Of a stretch of 64,000 nucleotides of DNA, positions 41,820-50,437 are shown in pieces. How positions within the stretch are numbered: the stretch's first letter is position 1; every line of letters starts with the position of its first letter. The notes under the pieces were generated by a model. The model was not told where the DNA came from. It saw nothing but the letters and a program-made list of their open reading frames with translations, and searched no databases. The stretch comes from Streptomyces albofaciens JCM 4342 (GTDB taxonomy: Bacteria > Actinomycetota > Actinomycetes > Streptomycetales > Streptomycetaceae), in assembly GCF_008634025.1 (NCBI RefSeq), contig NZ_PDCM01000001.1:2353501-2417500 (forward strand). The letters run 5' to 3'. The translations under genes and the position numbers were made by a program.

Positions 41820-43616
41820 CTACGGGCGGTAGATCGCCTCGATCTCGTCCGCGAAGTCCTTCGCCACCACGTTCCGCTTCAGCTTCAGCGACGGCGTCAC
41901 ATGCCCGGACTCCTCGGTGAACTGCGTCGGCAGGATGCGGAACTTGCGTACCGACTCGGCCTTGGAGACAGCCGCGTTGCCGTCGTCCACCGCCCGCTGC
42001 ACCGCGGCCAGCAGCTCCGGGTCCTCGCTCAGCTCGGCGACGCCCTGCCCGGCCGGGCGGCCGTTCTCCGCCGCCCAGCGCGGCAGGAACTCCTCGTCCA
42101 GGGTGACCAGCGCGCCGACGAACGGGCGGCCGTCGCCGACCACCATGCACTCGGCGATCAGCGCGTGCGCGCGGATGCGGTCCTCGATGACGGCCGGGGC
42201 GACGTTCTTGCCGCCCGCCGTCACCAGGATCTCCTTCTTGCGGCCGGTGATGGCGAGGTAGCCGTCCTCGTCCAGGGTGCCGATGTCACCGGTGTGGAAC
42301 CAGCCGTCGGAGAGCGCTTCCTTGGTCGCGGCCTCGTTGTTCCAGTACTCGGTGAACAGGTGCTCGCCGTGCAGCAGCACCTCGCCGTCGTCGGCGATGC
42401 GGACCACCGAGCCGGGCAGCGGCTGGCCGACCGTGCCGATCTTCTGCCGGTCCCACGGGTTGAAGGCGGTGGCCGCGCAGGACTCCGTCAGGCCGTAGCC
42501 CTCCAGGGCCGTGAACCCGATGCCGCGGTAGAAGTGGCCCAGCCGCTCGCCCAGCGGCGCGCCGCCGGAGATGGCGTGGGTGGCCCGGCCGCCGAGCACC
42601 GCGCGCAGCTTGCCGAAGACCAGCGTGTCGAACAGCTTGTGCTTGAGCTTCAGGCCGAGGCCGGGCCCGGCCGGGGTGTCCAGCGCGCGGCTGTAGGCGA
42701 TGGCCGTGTCGGCGGCCCGGTCGAAGATCTTGCCCTTGCCCTCGGCCTGCGCCTTGGCCCGCGCCGAGTTGTAGACCTTCTCGAAGACCCGGGGGACGCC
42801 GAGGATCAGCGTGGGGCGGAAGGCGGCGAGGTCGTCGGTGAGGTTCTTGATGTCGGGGGCGTGGCCGAGCTTGATGGGCGCCATGACCGAGGCCACCTCC
42901 ACCAGCCGCCCGAAGACGTGCGCCACCGGCAGGAAGAGCAGCACCGAGGAGTGGCCGGTGCGGAAGAGCGGCTTGAGGCGCTCGACGACGTTGCCGCACT
43001 CGGCGAAGAAGCTGCGGTGGGTGAGCACACAGCCCTTGGGGCGGCCGGTGGTGCCGGAGGTGTAGACGATGGTGGCGGGGGAGTCGGCGTCGGCGAGGGC
43101 GCTGCGCTCGTCGACCTCCGCGTCGGTGAGTCCCTCGCCGGCCGCGCGCAGCCGGGCGATCGCGTCCCGCTCGATCTGCCAGATGTTCTCCAGCGCGGGC
43201 AGCCGGTCCCGTACGGACTCGACGGCGGCCTCCTGCTCGGGCGTCTCCACCAGGCAGGCCACCGCGCCGGAGTCGCCGAGGATCCACTGCACCTGCTCGG
43301 CGGAGCTGGTCTCGTAGACCGGGACGGTGACGGCGCCCGCGCTCCAGATCGCGAAGTCCAGCAGCGTCCACTCGTAGCGGGTGCGCGACATCAGGCCGAT
43401 CCGGTCGCCCGCCTGGATCCCGGTGGCCATCAGGCCCTTGGCGACGGCCCGCACCTCGGCGAGGAACTCGGTGGCCGTGACGTCCTCGTACCGCCCGTCG
43501 ACCTTGCGGCCCAGGACGGCGACATCGGGGTGCTGCGCGGCATTGCGGCGGATCAGATCCGTCAGGTTGCCGTCCGCGGGGACCTCGTACAGGGCCGGAA
43601 GGCTGAACTCGCGCAA
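41820..43616 (-). CDS. long-chain fatty acyl-CoA ligase (AMP-forming)
   Basis: Acyl-activating enzyme of 598 aa, FadD15-like. Adenylate motifs are TIVYTSGTTGRPKGCVLTHRS (P-loop), GYGLTESCAATAFNPW, the hinge region DGWFHTGDIGTLDEDGYLAITGRKKEILVTAGGKNVAP with the catalytic-Lys context, and the C-terminal KSxK-like LKLKRNVV. It converts fatty acids to acyl-CoA for oxidation or lipid synthesis. Start is TTG at 43614-43616 (LREFSLPALYEV), with GAGGAG about ten bases upstream; no better ATG/GTG is in frame. It is divergent from the metallophosphoesterase. Confidence 0.95.
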   Translation of the reverse strand: MREFSLPALYEVPADGNLTDLIRRNAAQHPDVAVLGRKVDGRYEDVTATEFLAEVRAVAKGLMATGIQAGDRIGLMSRTRYEWTLLDFAIWSAGAVTVPVYETSSAEQVQWILGDSGAVACLVETPEQEAAVESVRDRLPALENIWQIERDAIARLRAAGEGLTDAEVDERSALADADSPATIVYTSGTTGRPKGCVLTHRSFFAECGNVVERLKPLFRTGHSSVLLFLPVAHVFGRLVEVASVMAPIKLGHAPDIKNLTDDLAAFRPTLILGVPRVFEKVYNSARAKAQAEGKGKIFDRAADTAIAYSRALDTPAGPGLGLKLKHKLFDTLVFGKLRAVLGGRATHAISGGAPLGERLGHFYRGIGFTALEGYGLTESCAATAFNPWDRQKIGTVGQPLPGSVVRIADDGEVLLHGEHLFTEYWNNEAATKEALSDGWFHTGDIGTLDEDGYLAITGRKKEILVTAGGKNVAPAVIEDRIRAHALIAECMVVGDGRPFVGALVTLDEEFLPRWAAENGRPAGQGVAELSEDPELLAAVQRAVDDGNAAVSKAESVRKFRILPTQFTEESGHVTPSLKLKRNVVAKDFADEIEAIYRP

Positions 43617-43902
43617 GACTGCTGCTCCTCATTGGCGCCGGCCTCACGACGCTGTGTGCCGGCCGGCTGCGGTCCATGATCAGGCAGGGGGGGGTGGTGG
43701 ACTGCCCGGACGTTACCCACCGGTATTGCTTTTGGGATAGGGGTGTACGCCCAGATGTTCGATGCGTCACAGCGGTGTGCCGCACCTTCGGACACGCCTG
43801 GGGACTGCTCAGCGCAGACTAGACCAGGCTTTCGGTGACCGGGAAGTAACCGCAGGTCGGACCCCTCTCCCGGCGGTACGCCATTCGATCTAGGGTGACG
43901 TC

Positions 43903-44679
43903 ATGCGCGTGCATGTGGTCAGTGACGTACATGGCAACGGACCGGACCTCGCCAGGGCGGGCGACGGGGCCGACGCCCTGGTCTGCCTGGGCGACCTCGT
44001 CCTCTTCCTCGACTACGCCGACCACTCGCGCGGCATCTTCCCCGACCTCTTCGGCGTCGAGAACGCCCACCGGCTGGTCGAGCTGCGTACCGCCCGCCGC
44101 TTCGAGGAAGCACGTGCGCTGGGCCGTCGGCTGTGGGGCGACATCGAACGCGAAGGCGGCGGCCGGATGGCCGTCATCGAGGCGGCCGTCCGCCGGCAGT
44201 ACGCCGAACTGTTCGCCGCCTTCCCGGACCGGACGTACGCCACGTACGGAAACGTGGACCTCCCGCACCTGTGGCCCGAATACGCGCGGCCCGGCACCAC
44301 CGTCCTGGACGGCGAGCGGGTGGAGATCGGCGGCCGGGTCTTCGGCTTCGTCGGCGGCGGGCTGACGACTCCCATGCGGACCCCCTACGAGATCAGCGAC
44401 GAAGAGTACGCCGCCAAGATCGAGGCGGTCGGCGAGGTGGACGTGCTGTGCACCCACATCCCGCCGGACGTCCCCGAGCTGTGCTACGACGTCGTCGCCC
44501 GGCGCTTCGAGCGCGGCAGCTCCGCCCTCCTGGACGCCATCCGCCGCACCCGCCCCCGCTACGCGCTGTTCGGGCACGTGCACCAGCCGCTGGCCCCGCG
44601 GGTCCGCGTCGGCGCCACCGAGTGCGTGAACGTCGGGCACTTCAACGCGACGGGAACGCCGTACGTCATGGAGTGGTGA
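43903..44679 (+). CDS. calcineurin-type metallophosphoesterase
   Basis: Bimetallic phosphoesterase of 258 aa: VVSDVHGNGPDL (Asp8, His10), CLGDLVLFLD, YGNVDLPHL (GN-D/H motif), VLCTHIPPD and FGHVHQPLA (C-terminal GHxH). All five metal-binding blocks are present. Substrate unknown. The start ATG 43903 is preceded by TAGGGT (43890-43895) with a seven-base gap and no Shine-Dalgarno, hence probably leaderless. The 286-bp upstream region is otherwise unremarkable apart from a G9 run at about 43687. Confidence 0.92.
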   Translation: MRVHVVSDVHGNGPDLARAGDGADALVCLGDLVLFLDYADHSRGIFPDLFGVENAHRLVELRTARRFEEARALGRRLWGDIEREGGGRMAVIEAAVRRQYAELFAAFPDRTYATYGNVDLPHLWPEYARPGTTVLDGERVEIGGRVFGFVGGGLTTPMRTPYEISDEEYAAKIEAVGEVDVLCTHIPPDVPELCYDVVARRFERGSSALLDAIRRTRPRYALFGHVHQPLAPRVRVGATECVNVGHFNATGTPYVMEW

Positions 44680-44819
44680 CGGTCTTGCCGGGGCCCTTCC
44701 CGGGGGCGGCCGGGACGGGCGGGGAGCCTGTCCGGGGCGCTCTCCCCGCGCGGTAGCCTTCAGCAGCAGGGATACGCGTCTGGCGGACCGGCACGAATCG
44801 GCATGGAGGAGTCACGGCG

Positions 44820-45296
44820 ATGGCCGAACACACCAGCTCTAGCATCACGATCGAGGCGGCACCCGCCGAGGTGATGGGAGTGATCGCCGACTTTGCCCGC
44901 TATCCGGACTGGACCGGCGAGGTGAAGGAAGCCGAGATCCTCAGCAAGGACGAGCAGGGCCGCGCCGAGCAGGTCCGGCTGCTGCTGGACGCCGGCGCGA
45001 TCAAGGACGACCACACCCTCGCCTACGACTGGATCAGCGACCACGAGGTCAGCTGGTCGCTGGTGAAGTCCCAGATGCTGCGCACCCTCGACGGCTCCTA
45101 CCGGCTGGTCCCGCTGGCCGGCGGCGCGCACACCGAAGTGACGTACCAGCTGACCGTGGACGTCAAGATCCCGATGCTCGGCATGATCAAGCGCAAGGCG
45201 GAGAAGGTCATCATCGACCGCGCGCTGGACGGGCTGAAGAAGCGCGTCGAGAGCGGCCCCGCGGCCCCGGCCGCCGGCGAGGCCAAGAGCCTCTGA
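44820..45296 (+). CDS. SRPBCC (START/Bet v1-like) lipid-binding-fold protein
   Basis: Cytosolic helix-grip protein of 158 aa: SSSITIEAAPAEVMGVIADFARYPDWTGEVKEAEILSKDEQGR, later DHEVSWSLVKSQMLRTLDGSYRLVPLAGGAHTEVTYQLTVD and a long C-terminal helix. It probably binds a hydrophobic ligand; no catalytic residue can be named. GGAGGAG precedes the ATG. It is followed after two bases by the ArsA-like ATPase, so the two form an operon. Confidence 0.9.
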   Translation: MAEHTSSSITIEAAPAEVMGVIADFARYPDWTGEVKEAEILSKDEQGRAEQVRLLLDAGAIKDDHTLAYDWISDHEVSWSLVKSQMLRTLDGSYRLVPLAGGAHTEVTYQLTVDVKIPMLGMIKRKAEKVIIDRALDGLKKRVESGPAAPAAGEAKSL

Positions 45297-45298
45297 CC

Positions 45299-46507
45299 AT
45301 GCGCACCGTCCTCGTCACCGGTCCCGGCGGCGCCGGCCGCACCACCCTCGCCGCCGCGACCGCCCTGGCCGGTGCCCGGCGCGGCGGGCGCGTCCTGCTG
45401 CTCACCGCCCGCGGCGGCGCGGCGGAACGCGTCCTGGGCATCCGGCCCGTCCGCCCCGGCGACGGCCCGGTGCCCGTCGTCCCCGGCCTGCACGTGCGCT
45501 GCGTGGACGCCGGTGACCACTTCCGCCGCGAGGCGCTGGCCTTCCAGGAGCGCGCGGAATCCGCCCTCGACCTGCTCGGCGCCGCGCCCCTGGACGAGGA
45601 CGAACTGACCGAACTCCCCGGCGCCGAGGCGTTCGCCCTCCTCCATGAACTGCGCGCGGCCCACCAGGCGGGCGGGGAGCCCGACGGCCCGGACACGGTC
45701 GTCGTCGACATGCCGCCCGCCGCCGACACCGTCGCCCTGCTCGCCCTGCCCGAGCAGGCCCGCCGCTACCTGCGCCGCCTGCTGCCGCCCGAGCGCCAGG
45801 CCGCCCGCGCGCTGCGGCCGGTGCTCGCCCAGCTGGCGGGCGTGCAGCTGCCCACGCAGAAGCTGTACGAGGCCGCCGAGCGCTGGGAGCACGAACTCGC
45901 CGCCGTACAGGCCGTCATCGACCACCCCGGCACGACCGTACGGATCGTCACCGAGGCGGCCCCGGGTGCCGTCGCCGACCTGCGCGAGGTGCGCTCGGGC
46001 CTCGCCCTGTACGGGCACCGCACCGACGCCGTCGTCGCCAACCGGCTGCTGCCCACCGGCTCGTCCGACCCCTTCCTGGCCGGGCTGTCCGGACAGCAGC
46101 AGAGCGCGCTCAAGGCGCTGCGCGAGGAGTTCCCCGAGACGCCCGTCGTCGAGGTGCCGCACCTGGGCCGCGACCCCGAGGGCGTCGAGGAACTGGACGC
46201 GCTGAACAGCGGCGCTGCCGGGGAACCGGCCGCGCCCGCGGGCGCCGGGGACCCGTGGACCGTGGAGGACCGGCTCGCCTCGGACGGCCTGCTGGTGTGG
46301 CGGGTGCCGCTGCCGGGCGCCGAGCGCGACGGGCTCGGGCTGCTGCGGCGCGGCGACGAGGTGATCGTGACCGCCGGCCGCTTCCGGCGGATACGCACCC
46401 TGCCCTCCGCGCTGCGCCGCTGCTCGGTCTCCGGGGCGGGGCTGCGCGACGGCGCGCTGCACATCCGTTTCACCCCCGACCCCGCCCTCTGGCCGCGCGG
46501 TCTGTGA
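45299..46507 (+). CDS. ArsA/GET3-like ATPase with altered P-loop
   Basis: Protein of 402 aa with the overall fold of an ArsA-type anion/tail-anchor ATPase: N-terminal P-loop region VLVTGPGGAGRTTLAAATALA, a switch-like VVVDMPPAADTVALL (DxPP) block at about 140, VVANRLLP in the adenine region and a C-terminal domain. The canonical GKGGVGKTT is changed to GPGGAGRTT at residues 8-16, so both the signature Lys and the catalytic Walker A Lys are replaced (by Pro and Arg). ATP hydrolysis may be weak or lost. Start ATG 45299, two bases after the SRPBCC stop. Confidence 0.85.
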   Translation: MRTVLVTGPGGAGRTTLAAATALAGARRGGRVLLLTARGGAAERVLGIRPVRPGDGPVPVVPGLHVRCVDAGDHFRREALAFQERAESALDLLGAAPLDEDELTELPGAEAFALLHELRAAHQAGGEPDGPDTVVVDMPPAADTVALLALPEQARRYLRRLLPPERQAARALRPVLAQLAGVQLPTQKLYEAAERWEHELAAVQAVIDHPGTTVRIVTEAAPGAVADLREVRSGLALYGHRTDAVVANRLLPTGSSDPFLAGLSGQQQSALKALREEFPETPVVEVPHLGRDPEGVEELDALNSGAAGEPAAPAGAGDPWTVEDRLASDGLLVWRVPLPGAERDGLGLLRRGDEVIVTAGRFRRIRTLPSALRRCSVSGAGLRDGALHIRFTPDPALWPRGL

Positions 46508-46606
46508 ACGGCACACCGCCGTTCGGGTAACGTCGGGAGAAGCAGCACCGCCTCGAATCCGCCGCGCCCGCGCGGCGGCCGAACCGCCTCGCCGCAGGAG
46601 TCCGCC

Positions 46607-47158
46607 ATGAGCGATGCCACCGAGCGCCCCGCCGACCGTACGGACCGGTTCGACGCCGATGCCTGGGAGACGGCCTGTGCCGAGGACCTGGCGGCCGAGA
46701 AGGCCCGCCGCCGCGCGCAGTACGGCCCGCCGCCGGGCAGCGCCGCCGAGGAACTGCGCCGCCTCGCCGATGCCGTCACGGACAAGCTCGCCGGCATCCA
46801 GCTGCCGGGCGCGCTCGCCGGAATGGCCGCGCAGGGCGCCGTACAGCAGCTGTTCCGGCAGGCCAAGGCCGCCGTGGAGCCGGTCGTCGAGCGCAATCCG
46901 GAGGTCTTCGACCACCTCGCAGCCGCCGGCTCCGAGCTGCTGGCCGCCTACCGCTCGGCCGTCCAGAGCAGCGAACGCCGCTGGACCCGCGAGGCCGCCG
47001 GCGAGGCCGCGGCGGCCGACCCGCGCGACGCGGCAGACCCGGAGACCGGCCGGGACGGCGGTACCGTCCACGACATCCGCGACAAGCGGGACACCACGGA
47101 CGGCCCCCGCCGGGACGACGACGGCCCGGCCGGCACCGAGCGGATCGACCTGGACTGA
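46607..47158 (+). CDS. DUF5304 family protein
   Basis: Cytosolic protein of 183 aa with a helical core (AEELRRLADAVTDKLAGIQLPGALAG, QGAVQQLFRQAKAAVEPVVERNPEVFDHLAAAGSELLAAYRSAVQ) flanked by acidic/disordered tails (RDAADPETGRDGG, DTTDGPRRDDDGPAGTERIDLD). Conserved upstream of glucokinase in streptomycetes; function unknown. AGGAG lies seven bases before the ATG. Confidence 0.8.
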   Translation: MSDATERPADRTDRFDADAWETACAEDLAAEKARRRAQYGPPPGSAAEELRRLADAVTDKLAGIQLPGALAGMAAQGAVQQLFRQAKAAVEPVVERNPEVFDHLAAAGSELLAAYRSAVQSSERRWTREAAGEAAAADPRDAADPETGRDGGTVHDIRDKRDTTDGPRRDDDGPAGTERIDLD

Positions 47159-47257
47159 GGCGGGCGGGCGGCCCCTCTTGGTCGGGAGGGCGCGGATGGC
47201 GCCCTCCGCTCCGGTACCGTTGTACGCGGCGGGGTACGACCAATAACTGAGGGACAC

Positions 47258-48199
47258 ATGGGACTCACCATCGGCGTCGACATCGGCGGCACGAAGATCG
47301 CGGCCGGCGTGGTCGACGAAGAGGGCACGATCCTCGAAACGTGCAAGGTGCCGACCCCGCAGGCCACCGACGAGCTGACGGAGGCCATCGCCGACGCGGT
47401 CCGCACGATCAGCGCGGACCACCAGGTCGAGGCCGTCGGCATCGGAGCCGCCGGCTATGTGGACGAGAAGCGGGCCACCGTCCTGTTCGCACCGAACATC
47501 GACTGGCGCCACGAGCCGCTGAAGGACAAGGTCGAGCAGCGCGTCGGCCTGCCCGTCGTCGTCGAGAACGACGCCAACGCGGCGGCCTGGGGCGAGTACC
47601 GCTTCGGCGCCGGCCAGGGCCACAGCGACGTCATCTGCATCACCCTGGGCACCGGCCTGGGCGGCGGCATCATCATCGGCAACAAGCTGCGCCGCGGCCG
47701 GTTCGGCGTCGCCGCCGAGTTCGGCCACATCCGCGTGGTGCCGGACGGCCTGCTGTGCGGCTGCGGCAGCCAGGGCTGCTGGGAGCAGTACGCCTCCGGC
47801 CGCGCCCTGCTGCGCTACGCCCGCCAGCGCGCCTTCGCCACCCCGGAGAACGCCGAGATCCTGCTCGCCATGGGCGACGGCACCTCCGAGGGCATCGAGG
47901 GACGGCATGTGAGCGAGGCCGCCCGCCGGGGCGACCCGGTCGCCATCGACTCCTTCCGCGAGCTGGCCCGCTGGGCCGGCGCCGGCCTCGCCGACCTGGC
48001 CTCGCTCTTCGACCCGTCCGCCTTCATCGTCGGCGGCGGCGTCTCGGACGAGGGCGAACTGGTCCTCGACCCGATCCGCAAGTCCTTCCGCCGCTGGCTG
48101 GTCGGCAACCAGTGGCGCCCGCACGCCCAGGTGCTCGCCGCCCAGCTCGGCGGCAAGGCCGGACTGGTCGGCGCCGCCGACCTGGCACGCCAGGGCTGA
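47258..48199 (+). CDS. glkA: ROK family glucokinase
   Basis: Glucose kinase of 313 aa; in Streptomyces the orthologue is central to carbon catabolite repression. ATP-binding motif DIGGTKIAAGVVDEEG at the N-terminus, catalytic region PVVVENDANAAAWGEYRFGAGQGH, TLGTGLGGGIIIG, and the ROK zinc motif CGCGSQGCWEQYASG (three Cys plus upstream His in EFGHIRV). No HTH domain, so it is an enzyme, not a ROK repressor. AGGGACAC precedes the ATG. Confidence 0.95.
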   Translation: MGLTIGVDIGGTKIAAGVVDEEGTILETCKVPTPQATDELTEAIADAVRTISADHQVEAVGIGAAGYVDEKRATVLFAPNIDWRHEPLKDKVEQRVGLPVVVENDANAAAWGEYRFGAGQGHSDVICITLGTGLGGGIIIGNKLRRGRFGVAAEFGHIRVVPDGLLCGCGSQGCWEQYASGRALLRYARQRAFATPENAEILLAMGDGTSEGIEGRHVSEAARRGDPVAIDSFRELARWAGAGLADLASLFDPSAFIVGGGVSDEGELVLDPIRKSFRRWLVGNQWRPHAQVLAAQLGGKAGLVGAADLARQG

Positions 48200-48205
48200 C
48201 CCGCG

Positions 48206-49006
48206 GTGCCGGCCGCGCTGCCCGCCTCCCGGACCGAGCCGGGCTCCGCTCCCGAGGACTCCGCATCGAGCGGAGGCGGAGCGAAGCGGAGCGGCTCGGC
48301 CGTGCTCCGCGTGCTGAGCTACAACGTCCGCTCGCTGCGCGACGACCGTACGGCGCTGGCCCGGGTGATCCGGGCCTGCGCCCCGGACCTCGTGTTCGTC
48401 CAGGAGGCGCCGCGCTTCTTCCGCTGGCGCAAGAGCGTGGCGAAGCTCTGCCGGGCCACCGGCCTGGTGCATGTGACGGGCGGCGCCACCGCGGCCGGCC
48501 CGATGATCCTGTCCACGCTGCGCGCCCATGTGGAGCGCACGGAGGACGTGCTGCTGCCCCGCACCCCCGGCCTGCACCAGCGCGGTTTCGCGACCGCGGT
48601 GGTACGGATCGGGGGCGCCCGGCTCGGCCTGCTCAGCTGCCACCTCAGCCTCCAGGCGGCCGAGCGCTACGACCAGGCGGGCCTGCTGCTGGAGCGGCTG
48701 AGCGCGCTGGACACCCCGTACGCCGTCGCGGCCGGTGACCTGAACGACCGGCCGGACGGGCGCGCCTTCCGGCGGCTGGCGGGCGCGCTCACCGACGCCT
48801 GGGCGGCGGCACCGTGGGGCGGGGAGTTCACCTCCACACCCCACGACCCCCACCAGCGCATCGACGCCGTGTTCACCACCGAGGGCGTCGAGGTGCTGGG
48901 CTGCGGTGTGCCGCGCGATCTGCCGGGCGTCAGCCACGGCGACCTCCTCGCGGCGAGCGACCACCTGCCGGTGCTGGCCGCCCTCCGGGTCCCGGCCGCC
49001 GGGTAG
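48206..49006 (+). CDS. endonuclease/exonuclease/phosphatase family protein
   Basis: EEP-fold hydrolase of up to 266 aa. Motifs: VLSYNVRSLRDD (catalytic Asn), LVFVQEAPRFFRW (metal Glu), GLLSCHLSLQAAERYDQA, AAGDLNDRPDG (Asp/Asn pair), RIDAVFT and SDHLPVLAAL (terminal catalytic SDH). Substrate unknown; could be phospholipid, phosphosugar or DNA. Start GTG at 48206 makes a Ser/Gly-rich leader; GTG 48302 (VLRVLSYNV) may be the true start, giving 234 aa. Seven bases after glkA. Confidence 0.85.
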   Translation: MPAALPASRTEPGSAPEDSASSGGGAKRSGSAVLRVLSYNVRSLRDDRTALARVIRACAPDLVFVQEAPRFFRWRKSVAKLCRATGLVHVTGGATAAGPMILSTLRAHVERTEDVLLPRTPGLHQRGFATAVVRIGGARLGLLSCHLSLQAAERYDQAGLLLERLSALDTPYAVAAGDLNDRPDGRAFRRLAGALTDAWAAAPWGGEFTSTPHDPHQRIDAVFTTEGVEVLGCGVPRDLPGVSHGDLLAASDHLPVLAALRVPAAG

Positions 49007-49022
49007 CCGCGCCCGGCACCCC

Positions 49023-50300
49023 TCAGGACAGCTTCATCCGCGGCTCCCCGCGCTCGTTGCGGCCCGGGCCGCCGCCGGTGCAGGTGAGCCGGCTCTTGGG
49101 GGCCTTGGCCGAGTCGAGGCCGGCGTACGCCTGCCGCAGGCAGTTGCGCAGCGCCAACTGGCCCCAGTGGTTGGGGTGCAGCGCCTCCTGCACCTGGAAC
49201 GGCGGCAGCACCGCGCTGATCGTCCGTACCCAGCTGATCCACTCCGTCTTGTCGGACGCCCCCGGGTCGGTCCACCGGCTCACCGTGCCGCGCACCGGAT
49301 CGACCAGCCCGACGCCCCGTTCGCACAGGCGGTGACCGTCGAAGCTGTGCGTCAGGTCGAGGAAATGGACGTTGGTCAGCCCGCTCCTGTCGATGCCCCG
49401 CTCGACCGCGCGGCTGACCGCGGGCAGCACGCTGTCCACCGCCCAGTCGGCGTCCCGGTCGGTGAACGCGCAGCCGCCCAGCGTCTGGCGCGCGCCCAGC
49501 GGCGCCGGGTAGCGGAAGTCGCGGCCGTGCGGGATGGGCGCCGGGTAGTTCTGCACGATCACGTCGTACTCGTCGGGGTCGTAGCCCGCCCGCAGCATCG
49601 CCCGCTGTACGTTCCGCAGCCCGCCCGCGATGTCGCCCGCCCGCTGCTCGACCGCCCGGTCGGTGAACCGGGCGCGGTTGGCCGCGTCCTGGCTGCACGA
49701 CTTCGGCAGCGGACTCAGATACGCCAGCACACACGACTGGACCACGTCGCCGAAGCGGAAGTCGTTGCCGCCGACCGAGACCGCGACCATCCGCACGGGG
49801 TGGTCGCGGGCGTACTCCTCCAGCTGCTTGGCCTGGCCCGGCACGCCCGCCGCGTCCGAGAAGTCCAGGCCCGGCTTGGCGACGCCCCGCGGGGCGAGGA
49901 AGGAGTCGGTACGGGCGCCGGAACAGGCCAGATTCTCGCTCTCGGTGCCGGGCAGCCCGAGGTGGATCTCGGCGGAGCGCGAGCGGTGGCACTTCGGGAT
50001 CCGCTCGGCGGTGCCGCGCGCGTTGTCGTGGTACGCGGTGGGGCCGAGCGCGTCGATACGGGGAAAGTTGGCCGGGTTGGCGTCGGAGTTGCCCGCCCAG
50101 CGCCCGGCCTCGCCGGAGATGTAGGAGTCGCCGAGGGAGACCACGGCCCCCGGCCCGGCGGGCTGCCGCGCCTGCGGCACGGTGGCCGCCGCCGGGGCGG
50201 TGGCCAGCAGTCCGGTGACCGCGGCGGCGGTGGCGGCGGCCGCGGCCACCCGGGAACGACGGCGTGGGCGTGGGCATGACGACGCGAGCGGATGACGCAT
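49023..50300 (-). CDS. secreted SGNH/GDSL hydrolase
   Basis: Extracellular lipase/esterase of 425 aa. Ala-rich signal peptide (SRVAAAAATAAAVTGLLATAPAAA), block I VVSLGDSYISGEAG with the nucleophilic Ser, a GGND-type block III VSVGGNDFRFGDVV, and block V ALHPNHWGQLALRNCL with the catalytic His. About six Cys suggest disulfides typical of secreted streptomycete enzymes. Start ATG 50298-50300 with GGAGG six bases upstream. A GGCGGTAC repeat lies in its promoter region. Confidence 0.92.
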   Translation of the reverse strand: MRHPLASSCPRPRRRSRVAAAAATAAAVTGLLATAPAAATVPQARQPAGPGAVVSLGDSYISGEAGRWAGNSDANPANFPRIDALGPTAYHDNARGTAERIPKCHRSRSAEIHLGLPGTESENLACSGARTDSFLAPRGVAKPGLDFSDAAGVPGQAKQLEEYARDHPVRMVAVSVGGNDFRFGDVVQSCVLAYLSPLPKSCSQDAANRARFTDRAVEQRAGDIAGGLRNVQRAMLRAGYDPDEYDVIVQNYPAPIPHGRDFRYPAPLGARQTLGGCAFTDRDADWAVDSVLPAVSRAVERGIDRSGLTNVHFLDLTHSFDGHRLCERGVGLVDPVRGTVSRWTDPGASDKTEWISWVRTISAVLPPFQVQEALHPNHWGQLALRNCLRQAYAGLDSAKAPKSRLTCTGGGPGRNERGEPRMKLS

Positions 50301-50406
50301 GGGGGCCTCCCGGAGACACGGCCGGACACTCGGCGTGATCATCTCCGGTCGGAGGGTCACCGACGGTCAGGACACCCGGCGGGCGGGGCTAAACCGCCCG
50401 AAGGAA

Positions 50407-50430
50407 GGCGGTACGGCGGTACGGCGGTAC
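50407..50430 (+). repeat. 8-bp tandem repeat, 3 units
   Basis: Three perfect copies of GGCGGTAC at 50407, 50415 and 50423 in the gap between the GDSL hydrolase and the membrane protein. Its GTAC core recalls the 13-bp (6915) and 9-bp (34971) arrays, but it is short enough to be a chance slippage tract. Confidence 0.8.
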
Positions 50431-50437
50431 GGCGCGG

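Noticed and set aside
45098..48964. A 1288-codon open frame on the minus strand
   Set aside because: Antisense to SRPBCC, ArsA-like, DUF5304, glkA and EEP genes, all of which have clear family motifs on the plus strand.
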